Positions 28,627 through 40,044 of a stretch of DNA of 46,250 bases are shown in pieces. A program made the position numbers and the translations under genes. The stretch covers positions 592,123 to 638,372 of the forward strand of contig MU069494.1 of the NCBI GenBank assembly GCA_002284615.2, written 5' to 3'. How positions within the stretch are numbered: the stretch's first letter is position 1; each line of letters starts with the position of its first letter. The notes below the pieces were generated by a model. It had not been told where the DNA came from. It ran no database searches and saw only the letters and a list, made by a program, of their open reading frames with translations. The DNA comes from Dunaliella salina (taxonomy: Eukaryota; Chlorophyta; Chlorophyceae; Chlamydomonadales; Dunaliellaceae).

Positions 28627-31600
28627 ATAACAGCAGCTTTACCTGCAACAAGCTCTTGCATTCTTTGGATCTCCTCCTTTTGTGCCACTGTTGCTGATTC
28701 GCCCCGGAACACTGGGACATGGGCAGGAAAGTGAGGCAAACAGTTAAATATTGTTAAGAACAGGGAGCAAAAAGTCTCCGTAGCAAGGAGGCGCCTCTGA
28801 ATCATGCATACAAGCTTCATTGAAGCAGGCCGCGCAGCACAGGGTATCTTTGTATTTAGCAGGGCATGGCAAAACAGGAAACTCCAACTTTCAACCAAAT
28901 AGACTTCCCTGTAGCATTCTTCAGGAATATAAAACCCCCGGTTTTGGAATATTTTCAAAGCACCTTACTTAGGAATCAGGCCAAGCAAGCAGTGCAAAAC
29001 AGTTCAGGAAAGTCTCAATTGCCATCGTTGTCCTGCCAGAAGGTGAGGAAAGGTACCAGCTTTGAAATTCCCTGATGCTGTTTTCTATACCCTGATCACC
29101 AACAAAAGCATGCAAACCAAAATGATAACATGCACGTGCAGACAGGAAAGAAAAGAGTGGGCATGCCAAGTATGGCTTTGCGCAAGAAGAAGAGGTGACA
29201 AATAACAGGTAGTCCTGGTCCCATGACAATGAAATTGTACAGCAATCTTGCAAGGGGCGCTCACCACCTTGATATTTCAAGTGTTTGTACAAGCCAAAAA
29301 TTAAGAGGAGTTCACAGCCTACACTCGGGTTGATTACTTCATGTTGAACCAGGCCTCTTTTATTTTCTTAACAAACCTGCTTCACAAGGCAGTCTGTCGA
29401 CACACATTTGTGACACAAAAAGAAACACATTGAAGAACCGGTTCCCTGCAAAACACATCCTTGAAGTACCGTACTTGCCCACATGCCTGGAAATAACAAT
29501 TTTGCCTTTTTGTCCAAAGGGTAGTGGATGATATCATTATGGATGGGCTTCAGCATATAGCGCTATATAGCGTTATATCGCACTATATGCTCTTGGGATA
29601 TAGCGCTATATGCCGATCTATAGGTTGGTATAGCGCTACATTCAATATAGCGCTATACCGCTATATAGCACTCCACAGCACTATAGGTCTAGCCCATACA
29701 GCGCTATATGCCGATCCGTAGGTATCATCCATAATACAACCCTGCCATGGTTATTGCTGAGATTGGCAAACCTCACCTGACATGATCACACACCAAACAG
29801 CTGATACCGCCGCCACAAATGGCACCCTCATATGGGTGGGCATGTACTTGAAATTGACGTACTGCAGAAAGGAATGAGGCAAGCGAGAAGCAAAGCAAAT
29901 CGTATGGGCGGGCATGTGCTTGGAATTGACATATTGCGAACATGAATGAAGCAAGCAAGAAGCAAAACAAGCGATACTCGAGTGCCAGCACCGAGGAGCA
30001 ACAGGGCTCTGTGTGAATCAGGGAAATTGTAGTGGCGCATTTACTCATCATGTCTACATGTCCTACTTTCTGCCAGACTGAGCAGACTTCAGGCCCTGCC
30101 AGACCAATGGGATGAAAAATATGCCAAACAAGGAGCAACAAAGCAGCCCTGAATATGCCAGAGGAGCTTTTTTGAGGCCCCAAAACACAGGCTTTTTCGC
30201 ATGCCCCTTGAATAGGTGCACCATAATGAGCAAGCGCCCTTCAAGATTGGATCCCTCTATCTTGTGAGGTGCCTGAAGCAGGGCATGTGCTCAATGAGAA
30301 ACAGCACGAACCTCACTTTTTGACCACCAAACCAACATACCCGGTTTGCGGCTGCTCCAAATGGGGTGAATTGAGGCCCTAACACCGAAAGGATATCATT
30401 GCAAATGGGGCCAAGGGACAAAAGCCCTAATACGAAGATTACGATCTGCACACTTGGCCTTGTGCTGCCTTTTTGGCCAAGTTTGCAGCAGCTGCTGCTC
30501 CTGCCTTTCCTCCTTCTAAAATGCTGAACTTGAATTCGCTGACACATGCAGGTTCAATGCAACATGTGGGTCCAGAACAACACGGCCCACACCCCCAACG
30601 AACACCCGTGCCCCTGCTCAGGGAGCCCCTCTTCTTCGGGGCTCCGTCCAAGCATGAGCACAGGTGTTTCTTCATGGGCTGAGGCATGCCACTTGCTCTT
30701 TGCATCTTGTTCCCCTGCTGCTGCTGCACTGCAAAAGGGATCAAAGGGGGATTACCATTGTCAGGGCCTCCCCAAAACTTTCTTTTCTGGGGCTGCCGGA
30801 GCTTTCACGATGCAATCTTCTGCTGTAGCTGTATTCTTTGTGTGCCTCTTAAGCAATCCTCATCATAAGTTTGGGGGAAAGGACCTCCCATGAGTCCATG
30901 GTGGTTGGGGGAAGTTATTGCACTGTGTGCTGCGGATAAAGCCAGATGGTTTCCCTCATGAGACCTGGGCATGCAGGTCTAAAGACACCTCATGAGACCA
31001 TCCTGCACCATCATACAGCTGGGAGAAAGGGTCTCATTCTTCTATCCCAAGCCAAAAATCCCATGTCCTTCCACATCGCAACCATTTGAAGCCCCCAATT
31101 AACTGAACGTCTTACATATTGAGCAACATCAGCAATGATACGGGCATGATATTCATTCAGTACGTGTGATTTCGGCAAAATTAGCTCCTTGCTTGCACCT
31201 CCTTATCGGAAAATCCTTCTCCAGAGAGACTCCCTTAGGAGCTCCCAGCGCGTTCGACACGTCCAAAATCTAGGCAAACAAATCACTTGTATCCTCAAAG
31301 TTGGCATAACTCAATGCTTTAAAGAAGTCTCACCTCAACTCAATCTGGCCGTGTCCATAAAAGAAATGGATAGTATCGTGATCTTGTCCTTAAATTGCCT
31401 TCTTGGCACCGATAACATTCGTACTGAGGGCATTCATTTGTTTCTAGGTAAAGCATCAGGAAGTCCCGCACATTTATGGACCTCTCCTTCAAGGGAATGG
31501 AGTAAAAAAACAGTGATTGGTGAATTACAAATTTTAGCCATTTCCTTCAGAGAAAACCCAGCAAAAGAGGTGCAAAAGGCCTTTTTGACCTCCCTTCTTT

Positions 31601-33334
31601 TGTTTAAATAGAAGGGAAATGTGCAAGACATTGGCAGAGTGTATGATCGTTACAAGCATAACATTTTGGGAGTAAGTGGACCCAGGGCGGGATTGCGGGC
31701 TGTTTTTAAGTGGTTTGAGGCCAGAGGAGCAATCTAGGGTCTTCTGACCTTTATGATTTAATTTCTTGGTGGAAGTCAAGTTCATTAAAAGAGTGATCTT
31801 GGCAGGGTCAGGTTTGAGAAAGAGGCCCGAGAAAGAGCATGTCTGACAAATAGGCCAGTTAACCCCCTCAGTAAAGACATATAGCAACCCCGCACGCAGA
31901 TCAGTCCAATAATATTTGGAAAGAAAGTACCCAAATTCTGGTCAAGTATGTAGGAACCAGAATTGGGCTCAATGCATGCCAGACGCATACCTGAGATGGG
32001 ACCCACACAACCCACAAGGCCTTCAAGTTGGTCCAGAAGTCTTCTTGGCACTTTTGCATGCTGAGCTCAGCACTCTCTCCTCCCACTGCAGGTAGTCAAG
32101 AAGGTATCCCTCTGTGATTCAGAAAGCTAAGAGTCTTTGCTGGCCAGCAACCAGCATGCATCAAAAAAAGAGCCAACCTGTTGGGTCAGCACTGACACTA
32201 CAAGTGGTTCCCACCCCAGTCAGTCAAGAGAAAGCAGCAACAATGCAATTCACAGCTTGTTCACATGCCCCAGGACAGCTGCTGCTGTGTCAAGCCAACA
32301 AAGAAGCACTTGTTTGTAATGCACATGCCAAAAAAAATGAAAGGGGGGGAGGACAGGGAATTCTGAAGACGACAGGGTAAATCGAGTGATATAAACAACT
32401 CTGCTCGCAAAATTAACAAAGACGACTTCTTGATCCATGTCTGATACGGCATGCATCGAAGACAGGACACCAGAGGACCTGGGCCTCACCGGCCTGGAGC
32501 TGCCGCTAAGCGCTTCAATAAGGAGAATGAGAGTTATTCCCAATGAAGAAACACAAAGACTGACTTAAGCCTGTGTTTTGTGCCAAAGTTGATAACATAC
32601 CGGGGCAGTACGGCTGCGACTCATGTGCAAGCCTGAGTTAAGGTGCTTGAGACTTCCTGCATGCTGTTCACTTGCCACCTGCCACATTGAAACCTGATTT
32701 ATTCTCTGATACTGCTGCCATTGCCGGATGTAAGGGTTGCAACATGGCTCTCCCGGGCATGCAAGATCAAGAACTTCTTGCTTCCCGGCTGTGATGCCTG
32801 GTGGCTCACAGCAACCAAGTCCCCTATGTAGGTGTGCCATGCATCTGAGCAAGCATGACACACTTACATTGGGAACATGGGTGAATGACGATGCAATGTC
32901 TGCATGACCCTGACCATGCACATGCAATGGCTGCATGACTATGATCATGCCCATGCCCATGCCCATGCCCATGCAATGGCTGCATGACCATGACCATGAC
33001 CCTGCATTGTCTGCATGCCCATGACAATGACCATGCATTGTCTGCATGCCCATGCCCATGACCATGACCATGCAGTGTCTGCATGCCCATGCCCATGACC
33101 ATGACCATGCAATGGCTGCATGACCATGCAAGCTGGTCAGCAGTGCATTTGAAGCGCTGGGCACTGTTCACTAGGGAGCACTCACGAGCTCTCAAAGCGA
33201 ATGGATGCACTTGGACAATGCCGCCAACACTATCACACTCCCGAAATTTCCGGCCTAACCACCAAGCACTTTTCTGATGGCTTTTTGCTTTAATCTTGTA
33301 AATCTCAAGGCCCAATTTTAATCCAGTATGAAGC

Positions 33335-33422
<88 letters not shown>

Positions 33423-33700
33423 GTGTTTGCGTGTGTGTCAATATGGTCAGCCAGTTTGCAGCCAGTTTCCAGCAGCTGTGATGCCCTGTCAACTTTGTTG
33501 TGCACCCAATTTCACCGCAGGCAACTCGACTTTGGTGGTCTACTTACCATACCCCCTCAGGAGGTAGAAACTGGGGAAGTACAGGACGGGATGGTGAACA
33601 CACTGGTCAAGGAATGTGAGCAGAGGTGGCACACCGCGTTCTCCTAAGACAGTTGCAGCCCTGGTTGCGATCTTGGGAAACACACCGGCATACAGGTAAT
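27844..33700 (-). CDS. Mpv17/PMP22-family membrane protein (C-terminal five exons)
   Basis: Exons on the minus strand are 33548-33700, 31991-32085, 29777-29861, 28643-28711 and 27844-28100. All four junctions keep phase. The joined protein shows the Mpv17/PMP22 C-terminal signature: DQCVHHPVLYFPSFYLLRG, then FWTNLKALWVVWVPSQ, then YVNFKYMPTHMRVPFVAAV and SAVWCVIMS. Family members are four-helix proteins of the mitochondrial inner or peroxisomal membrane, proposed to form channels that protect against oxidative stress or help maintain organelle DNA. After the family's usual end this one adds about 110 residues: a short charged helix (KEEIQRMQELV) and an Ala/Pro/Gly-rich tail. The N-terminal helices must lie to the right, but I could not locate their exons. 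Confidence 0.88.
28556..28625. repeat. (CA)n microsatellite just inside an intron
   Basis: In the sense (minus) direction this is (GT)n beginning about 17 bases after the donor GTAAAG at 28642. Confidence 0.95.
28643..28711 (-). CDS. Mpv17-family gene exon (charged helix)
   Basis: The acceptor TTTCCTGCCCATGTCCCAG and the donor GTAAAG bracket 69 bases. Its first two bases complete Val with the last base of 29777, giving MS-VFRGES. This matches the family pattern in which a short (V/F)xRG follows the last transmembrane helix. KEEIQRMQELV follows. Confidence 0.8.
29540..29720. repeat. TATAGCGCTATA palindrome cluster
   Basis: The palindrome ATATAGCGCTATAT and variants occur about eight times in 170 bp, together with two copies of ATATGCCGATC(T/C)(A/G)TAGGT. 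It lies in the intron 28712-29776. Confidence 0.85.
29777..29861 (-). CDS. Mpv17-family gene exon (last transmembrane helix)
   Basis: The acceptor CATTCCTTTCTGCAG and the donor GTGAGG bracket 85 bases encoding YVNFKYMPTHMRVPF, then VAAVSAVWCVIMS. N-F-x-(F/Y)-(V/M)-P...R-(V/Y)-x-(F) and the SAxW helix are diagnostic of the family. Confidence 0.9.
29831..29971. repeat. 72-bp tandem duplication across an intron-exon junction
   Basis: 29831-29899 (exon start plus acceptor) is repeated at 29903-29971. In the outer copy the acceptor CTGCAG has become TTCGCAA and the codons have drifted (YVNSKHMPAH instead of YVNFKYMPTH). Confidence 0.85.
31189..31900. other. Intron segment with dispersed-repeat homology
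   Basis: 31530-31880 matches 22985-23300 inside the gag-only LTR element. A plus-strand frame (31189-31611) is open but lacks any recognisable motif; it is antisense to the Mpv17-family gene and probably repeat-derived. Confidence 0.45.
31991..32085 (-). CDS. Mpv17-family gene exon (W-rich motif)
   Basis: The acceptor TTGACTACCTGCAG and the donor GTATGC bracket 95 bases. It encodes GGESAELSMQKCQEDFW and TNLKALWVVWVPSQ. The W-x(5,6)-W-x2-W-x-P spacing is the family's central signature. It starts in phase 1 and ends in phase 0, matching both neighbours. Confidence 0.9.
32880..33130. repeat. CATGAC/CATGCC compound minisatellite
   Basis: Hexamer CATGCC/CATGAC runs are separated by CAATGGCTGCATGACC or CATTGTCTGCATGCCC every ~50-60 bp. 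Minus-strand open frames (His/Gly- or Trp/Ala-rich) are repeat artefacts. Intronic. Confidence 0.9.
33338..33421. repeat. (GT)n microsatellite
   Basis: 84-bp GT run in the intron 32086-33547 of the Mpv17-family gene; (CA)n in the sense direction. Confidence 0.95.
33548..33700 (-). CDS. Mpv17-family gene exon (DQ-VHHP motif)
   Basis: The acceptor CTCTTTGTCTGCAG and the donor GTAAGT bracket 153 bases. It encodes YLYAGVFPKIATRAATVLGE, then LTFLDQCVHHPVLYFPSFYL. The DQ...(H)P(x)4(F)...(F/Y)Y pattern marks the start of the third helix in this family. It begins in phase 1, so at least one more exon lies upstream. Confidence 0.88.
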
Positions 33701-35940
33701 CTGCAGACAAAGAGCGGTGGGCACACAAGTGTTTGGAGCATACCCCGCTGCTTTGTAGTGTCAGCAAACGCGAGTGCGATTTGTATAAGATCTGCATAGC
33801 AGTCACGCATTGTGCTGCTTCTATAAATTCTGTAAGATTTGCGACTTCAATCGCGGCATCTCGCTCTTTGCTGCACGCATAACATAGCGTCTCAGAGGTC
33901 CCTAGACCTTTGAGGTTCCTGACAGACAAAGATCAAAATTAGAAAAATTACAGAAGCTCTCTTGGATATGTAATCCTTGGAATCCGTTTTCAGTTGCTTT
34001 ACTGATGAAGATGTACATGAACTGGGGTTTGACGCAGACCTCTTGGGTCAGCATATCTCACCAAGACCTTCGAGTTCTCTGACAAACTATCCTGAGGATC
34101 ATTTCTGAAGATGACCGAAGCTGTATTTTTGGTACGTAATCCACAGAACCTGTTTCCAGTTGCACTCAGAAGGAGAATTGTAGCCCTTGCAAACCTCGGA
34201 AAGGGTACGCATTTCCCTACTCTGGATGGGACCATGCACACTTACATTGCCATAAGCCCAAATAGGCAAATCCGAAGGACGAGAACACGGAGTTCCTTCT
34301 CCAGTCTATTTGCTCTTTGCCCTCAATGACCTGTGCATGTGCACCATTTGGCAGTCAGATGGAGAGGACATCTGGGCACATCAATGGGGGAGAACCATGT
34401 TGTTTCAGGTGGTGTCCTTGCAACTATGCTTGCGCGTGCAGTTCTAATGCACAACCATACTTCAGTCAACAGGACATCACCTGTCATGTGTGCGAAGTCA
34501 CACTTTTCCTCGTCTGCATGAAAGACGCGTGCAGGCCTGCAAACGTTCCCCTTGCATGATACCCTTCATGATGGCAGGCTTTACCAATCCAACCCCGTCC
34601 CAGCTTGGGTGGCTGCTGGGCGAAGCCACATGAGAGAGAGTACTCAGAGACTCAGAATGCGTGACTTCGGCTGCCTCACCTTTTGTGCGAACAAGTCTGC
34701 AGCAGCTGTTTTTACGACGGTGCATCCTACTCCTGTGCTTGCCGGCCACCTACAAATACAGAGTTGAAAGGGGCCCGGCACGTTGGCAGCCTAATAGGAT
34801 GCCAAGTGCACGCACGACGAACGAATGCAGCAGCTCTCCCTGCTGAAATGCCAGAAACACCATGGACACTGACCTTTTCGCCATCACTGCAAAAGCGTGA
34901 CAAGGCTGCCACAACAATCCCTTCATGAGAGTCCATGCCCGCATACTCAGGTGCGCGCGGAGGCCAACGGCCTCCGCTTTTTGCACTCTAAAGCTTCACA
35001 ATCAGGCTTCTTAAGAAGACAGCTTCTTTGCGCGAAAAACGGTCTCTCCTCCCCACGCGAGCTGCGGCAAAGACAGACTTCCTTGAGTAACTATGAAAAA
35101 ATTTACGATTTTGAGAAATGTCTGTCCCCCTAATTGTTGACACGGATACTAATCGGCACAGTCTTTAGAACACAGGCTATGATTTTTGATTGAAGGCCTT
35201 GTAACCTTGTAGCCTTTTAATATGATCATGCTGTTTTTCTTTTTGCGGCTCAAACACACACCATAGTGAGCTGGTATCTGAACCCATTGCAATTCCGCCA
35301 ATCAACCACAGCTCACATATTATTCGGAACATTTATTCACCATTTTTAATATTTCAATATCTAGTAATGCCTTGGCACCGGATAAAGTACACCGCATGAA
35401 GTACAAATTTGCTGCATCGGAAAACCTTAGAAGGTGGCCCATTGATGCCTCTGTTTCTGCTCTTCTTTTCCCGCAAGCACGTGGCACTCTGCCATGGTGT
35501 AACATAGGCGGTTGCGCTGGCCGAAAAGGACCAGGCCGTATACGGTGGTCGGGTGTCACCAAGCACCTTCCTAACCCGTTTTTCAGTGTACAGCGAGATG
35601 GGGGAACTTGAAGCGCAGACTTTGGCTTCCTGCGCACTCTGCTACGCACGCTGCAACACATTTNCCCCCCCCCCCCCCCCCNCCCCCTTACCTTTGCACG
35701 GTTCAGGCTATAGCATAGCAACACTGCCAACTTTGGTATCGCGCAGTTTCAGGTTAGGACTTCAACCATGATATTGTGCACCGTAAACGTGAAGCCGGCG
35801 GTTTCATGCTCTACTGTCAACCATTTAAAAAAAATTTGTACATGCCACTGAGTGTGTGAAACTTGTACATATTTCTCTGGGTGTGCGAATGTTTGTGTGT
35901 CAAGTGTGTCTTGTGTCAAGTACTTTGCAACTTTCATGGA
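33701..35940. other. Region expected to hold upstream Mpv17 exons; no confident gene
   Basis: On the minus strand 34887-34944 (GMDSHEGIVVAALSRFCSDGEK, donor GTCAGT) and about 34684-34753 (GKHRSRMHRRKNSCCRLVRT, donor GTGAGG) could be exons in matching phase, but neither resembles the Mpv17 N-terminus. A plus-strand frame at 35372-35611 (FAASENLRRWPIDASVSALL) also reads like protein. All are tentative. Confidence 0.3.
35664..35688. other. Poly-C run with ambiguous bases
   Basis: A C homopolymer interrupted by N at 35664 and 35682. Its length is unresolved in this assembly. Confidence 0.95.
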
Positions 35941-37356
35941 CCTACTGTTATGTTGTTGTGGCTACATGGCTGGCTGACGCTGACGGGGAGGACCAGTTGA
36001 GGGGGTGGACTCCTTTACATGTGTATTTGATATTAATAAAAAGGGCAGACCTCAAGATCTCAGGCAAGGTTCACACTTTCCCACAAAGACACTGTTCCAA
36101 CTAATTTAAGTTTACAACAGTTTATCCCCCTCTCCTCTAACTGCGTCCTTGCGGCCAAACAAAAAGATCAAGTGAGAAAATTGGAAAGAAATGAGTGAAG
36201 TTGCGCAGGGTAAAAAAATGACCATGTCACTGTTTTTCTCTTCGTCCACAAGCAAGCAAAGCTATGAAGGTAACGATTGAGATCACCATAGATTCCTGGA
36301 CCAGCATTGCAACGCCAACTCTGTTCTGTCAGCTTGAAACAAAAGACACAACAAAAGAACTGATGCTAAATGATCTCTTTATCACATTGCAAAGACAAGA
36401 GGAGGGAAAACTGTTATGTGACTAAAAATGATTCGGCTTGTTCATTCACCTTCCGTCACCCACTTGTACTTCTCACAAGCGTTTAACAGTAGCGAGTTTA
36501 TCCAGGTTTTGAGCAACTAACCAAGCAAGCAAGCAAGCAAGCAACCAATTAATCAAGCAGTCAAACATTGATTGCCTTCCTTGTTCATGGCGCCTGTCCA
36601 TTGAAAATACTATAATGCGCAACTGGGCTGGCTACCCTTTGCAAGCAGTTTAACGTCTATACATTCAGGGAGTTGTTCACAAAACTGACAAAGCCAATCC
36701 TGAAAAACAACCCTGGCCTCTCTCAAGCGCAGCTTATTGCTTCTCGCGCAAAATGCACTAACCAAGAAAGCAGAGTTCTTCTTGATTTAACTTTTGTTTT
36801 TCTCTGTCCACAACCTGTCCTTCTTCCAAAGTCAGAGCAGCGTTATCCAAAAGGCTTAACATACATTTGTTTCCGCCTTTTTCAAACTCCAGCTGAGATA
36901 CAGCCAAAAAATTCTACCTGATCCAGCACACTTGTCCAAAATTATTGCCAGCCACCGGAGTCTCCTCATAATCCAGCACAGTGACGCATATACAAGTCCA
37001 AGCACACCAGTCCACCTAATCCTATCTGGCCTGTGCACATCTGGCACAACCTAACAGTCACTTACGGTGATGAATTTGCTTGAAACCATTGCACTTATGC
37101 TTTCAGAAAAGCGTTGCAACCATGCCCCAGCAACAAGCAAAACGCACATGCATATATCTCCTACGCATAGATGCGGTTAGCAACAAACAAAACGCACGTG
37201 CACAGATCTCCCTAACATAGATGCGTTCAGCAAAATACTACCTCAAGCATTTGCATTTGAAATAGCGCGTCTGCAAAAAGCTTCCATTAGCCTTCTTCCA
37301 CAAGCAATAACAGAGTCACACTACATATCATACTATTTGGAGTTGCAGGTTTTACT

Positions 37357-37720
37357 ATGTTCAATCCCTACACTATTGATCCCCTCTGCAAACTTGGCCT
37401 AACCAAAGACAAAGCTCACAAAACTGCCAAAGAACTCCATTATCACGCTGTAAAGTCCCTAACAGGAATTCACAACATCGGAAATGCCATCCAATTCAGT
37501 AACATGAGCAATGGGCGTTTGGGGGAGGGGGCTACAGGGAGGGCTGCGTACAGGACAGCAAGGTGCGCAGCCGGACAGATGGCCAACGACCCGCCGGACC
37601 CTCATTAGCTGGGCTGCTCATAGCTAGCCTTCTTTGGTGGGGCTCAATGTTAGTGCTAGTGCTAACTGTTGGGTCTTTCCTTAATGCACGCTGGTAAGTT
37701 CCAGCATAGACTTTACTTTA
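37357..37720 (+). pseudogene. Retroelement subfamily B, C-terminal fragment
   Basis: FNPYTIDPLCKLGLTKDKAH, then KTAKELHYHAVKSLTGIHNI and a C-terminal MANDPPDPH. It aligns by pattern with 14820-15040 (LGLDTFKATKL, HAHSV, NPPDPH). The 3' part to 37720 is the reverse complement of 16704-16760. The frame is open over 83 codons. Confidence 0.6.
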
Positions 37721-38254
37721 CTTTCCACAAGTCTCAAAACGCCAGGGTTTTCCTCTCAACATCTTATAAAGTCAGTACTGCTAACAACAGTCTGTGCCGT
37801 GTCCCTCCCAACAGGCAAGTCTCTTCAAATATGCATCTGCGCAAGGCTCTTATAGCCTCCTGCTCAAGTCTCAATAACAAGATGCTGTGTATTCCATTGC
37901 ACTATGCCACTTGTAAGCAGACTATACCCTCCATTCCAGAGGTTGGTTACTGCTGCGGGATAAGAAGCCGCAGGAATCCACAACAGTCAACACAACCTTG
38001 CGCACCCTTCCTGCAAAGGCACATTGCCATAATAACTCACTCGTGACCACTCAAGGATCTCACAGGCGCCTAAAATTAATTGTGCTGCATTTGTACCTCG
38101 CGAGGTCCCTCCACCAGCAAGACCCTCTGCAACCAGTCCATGGGTCCAATGCACACAACTTGTACTTCCATGTACACGATGCACACCTTCACCACAGAAC
38201 CAGCAATTCACAGCACCTGGATTCCATACAGGATACTGCTACACAATAAGTGAG

Positions 38255-38930
38255 GTGATCAGACGAGACCAAAACTCATGCCAGCGGTTCCAACAGATAC
38301 ACTCCTACAAAAACGAGCTTTTCAGCAGCTGCCAAAGGATACATGCCAACACATCGGTACCAAACTGTTTTTCCTCGTTTTCAAGCAATCAACACAAATA
38401 CAAGCACCAGACTCGCCAAATTTGCCATTGTTTTGAAACTCAGCATTGCAAAGTCAAATATGTGCCAGTCTGTTCAGCCACTTCGAGTCTGTGCAACCAT
38501 TATCAAGGCCAACAAAAAGGTCCTCAGAGCCTGCACTCACGCATCATCCACAAGCAGCCATTCAGTATCAAAGTGCCATTGCCCACAAGCATGTTCTCCC
38601 CCATGCATGTCCAAGATATCCTAAAATATCAAGAGGTTCCAGCGTCTACCATGCTGCAGTCAAGCTTGCTGCAGTCAAGCATCTTTGTCCATGAGGAAAA
38701 CAAGTCTCTCTGCTTGCGTGCTCGTGCTGATGCGTCTGATGGAGTCCACAGTCTTCAGCATGAGCATAACGCAATGGGCGCAATGCAATTTGCCCCACAA
38801 AATAATCAGCACCAAAGCGAGCACTTTACTTTGTGCTTGTGTTGGGCCCATGGCGTAGTCCATGGCTCGGTCCCAAGGCGCCCTGGCTGCACCATCAGCT
38901 CCGCCAACCCAGGAGGGCGGCTTCGCTCCA
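38255..38930. other. Interior of the 35941-39106 LTR element, long open frame without motif
   Basis: A 252-codon plus-strand frame (38255-39013) runs into the right LTR. Composition is Gln/Ser/His-rich with no domain signature, and it is antisense to the direction inferred from primer and purine tracts. It may be the ruin of an element protein; I would not call it a gene. Confidence 0.3.
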
Positions 38931-39699
38931 AAATGTTGTTGTGGCTACATGGCTGGCTGACGCTGACGGCGAGGACCAGTCGAGGGGGTGACCTCCTTAA
39001 CATGTGTATTTGATATCAATAAAAAGGGCAGTCAAGTTTATTTCAGGCAAGGTCCACACTTTCCACAAAGGCACTGTTCCAACAAATTTAAGTTTACAAC
39101 ACCTACTCCCTCCTTGCCATTTCCTTTTCGCATCTTAATGCCTTCTTGTCGGTGCTGGCGCTAACAAACCAATGTTGGTGCTTCAAAACCTGCTCCTTCC
39201 CCTACATCATTGCTGCAAAGATACTGGCGTAGCTTTGTGCTGCAGGAGGACTTTTGTTTGTGTGCTTTCTGAACAGTAGATCCATTATCCATTGCCACCG
39301 ATCAGACATAGCGAACGTCTTTCTGATGTACGTAACATTTCCACATAGAACTAAGGAACAGCGGACGCTCTTGTAATCAGATAAAACGATTCCTGACTAC
39401 CGTCATAAGCGCACTCCGCCTCTATCATCCATGCTGCTGTTGCACTTAAATGCCCGTGCTCCTGGTGCCCACCAGGTAGCGCAGTAGCCGGGCCTTGTTT
39501 GTGTTGACAGGTACAGCAGTGAGCCCACTAGCTTGCGGTAGCGTCTGATGTCTGCAGGTCTCCCATTACATTAACTTTTGGGGGGGGGCGGTGTGGGAGA
39601 ATACAACGTGCAGTACTTGGAAGTATGCAGTTTGATGAACATTTCCCCCAAATTTCCTGTAAACCTTTGTCTTGATTCATTACTAATATAGTGGTGATT

Positions 39700-39810
39700 G
39701 GTGGAGGGGGTACACGGCTCTTTCTTAAGCCAATGTATCTCTTTTTCCTTAATTGATGTAGGGAGAGCTTCTCCGCCTACGTAGCTTTTCTTTTTTCTTT
39801 TTTTTTGGAT
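39700..39810 (+). mobile_element. Retroelement 3' tail fragment
   Basis: ACACGGCTCTTTCTTAAGCC, CCTTAATTGATGTAGGGAGA and a TTTTCTTTTTTCTTTTTTTT tail match the copies ending near 15165 and 17695. Confidence 0.65.
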
Positions 39811-40044
39811 GCCGCATGCCGCATGGTGTACATTGTGTGAGGGAACCTGGGCTCTTATACTGTGGGGTCCATGTAGGCAGAAACATACTTCAGGTCCCTT
39901 GGTCATGGACGCTCGTGAGTGCGCTGTCTCTCTTTGTGGTTTTGAGTGCTGTACTGCGGCGGAATGTTGTTTTTCTTTACCGAATGTGGTTTCCACGATT
40001 ACTTTCTGCATTACTGGTTTGGTAATCGGGCAGAAACTGGTTGG

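Larger units (their letters stand above)
35941..39106 (-). mobile_element. LTR element with 5-bp target duplication
   Basis: Direct repeats 35946-36119 and 38934-39101 are close to 90 percent alike and run TGTT...TTTACAACA. CCTAC flanks both sides (35941-35945 and 39102-39106). On the minus strand a TGGAGCGAAGCCGCC sequence three bases inside the right repeat would suit a tRNA primer site, and GAGGAGAGGGGGATAAAC lies beside the left repeat as a candidate polypurine tract. The left copy has a 5-bp TGTTA insertion at its start. The 2.8-kb interior has no retroviral-type enzyme I can recognise and contains a nested retroelement fragment. Confidence 0.7.

Noticed and set aside
28502..28720. Reading 28643-28711 in another frame (QQQWHKRRRSKEC)
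   Set aside because: Only the VFRGES frame joins in phase with 29777-29861 and continues the Mpv17 pattern.
30439..30744. Minus-strand exon candidates in the Mpv17 intron (for example GEQDAKSKWHASAHEETPVL)
   Set aside because: They read like protein and one has a good acceptor, but 31991 joins 29861 in perfect phase without them. They may be an alternative exon or belong to nothing.
32565..33492. Minus-strand frames of 199 and 222 codons rich in His, Gly and Trp
   Set aside because: They follow the CATGAC minisatellite and the (CA)n tract and lie in an intron of the Mpv17-family gene.
35372..35611. Plus-strand frame FAASENLRRWPIDASVSALL
   Set aside because: Protein-like in part, but no splice context, no family, and the opposite strand is equally open.
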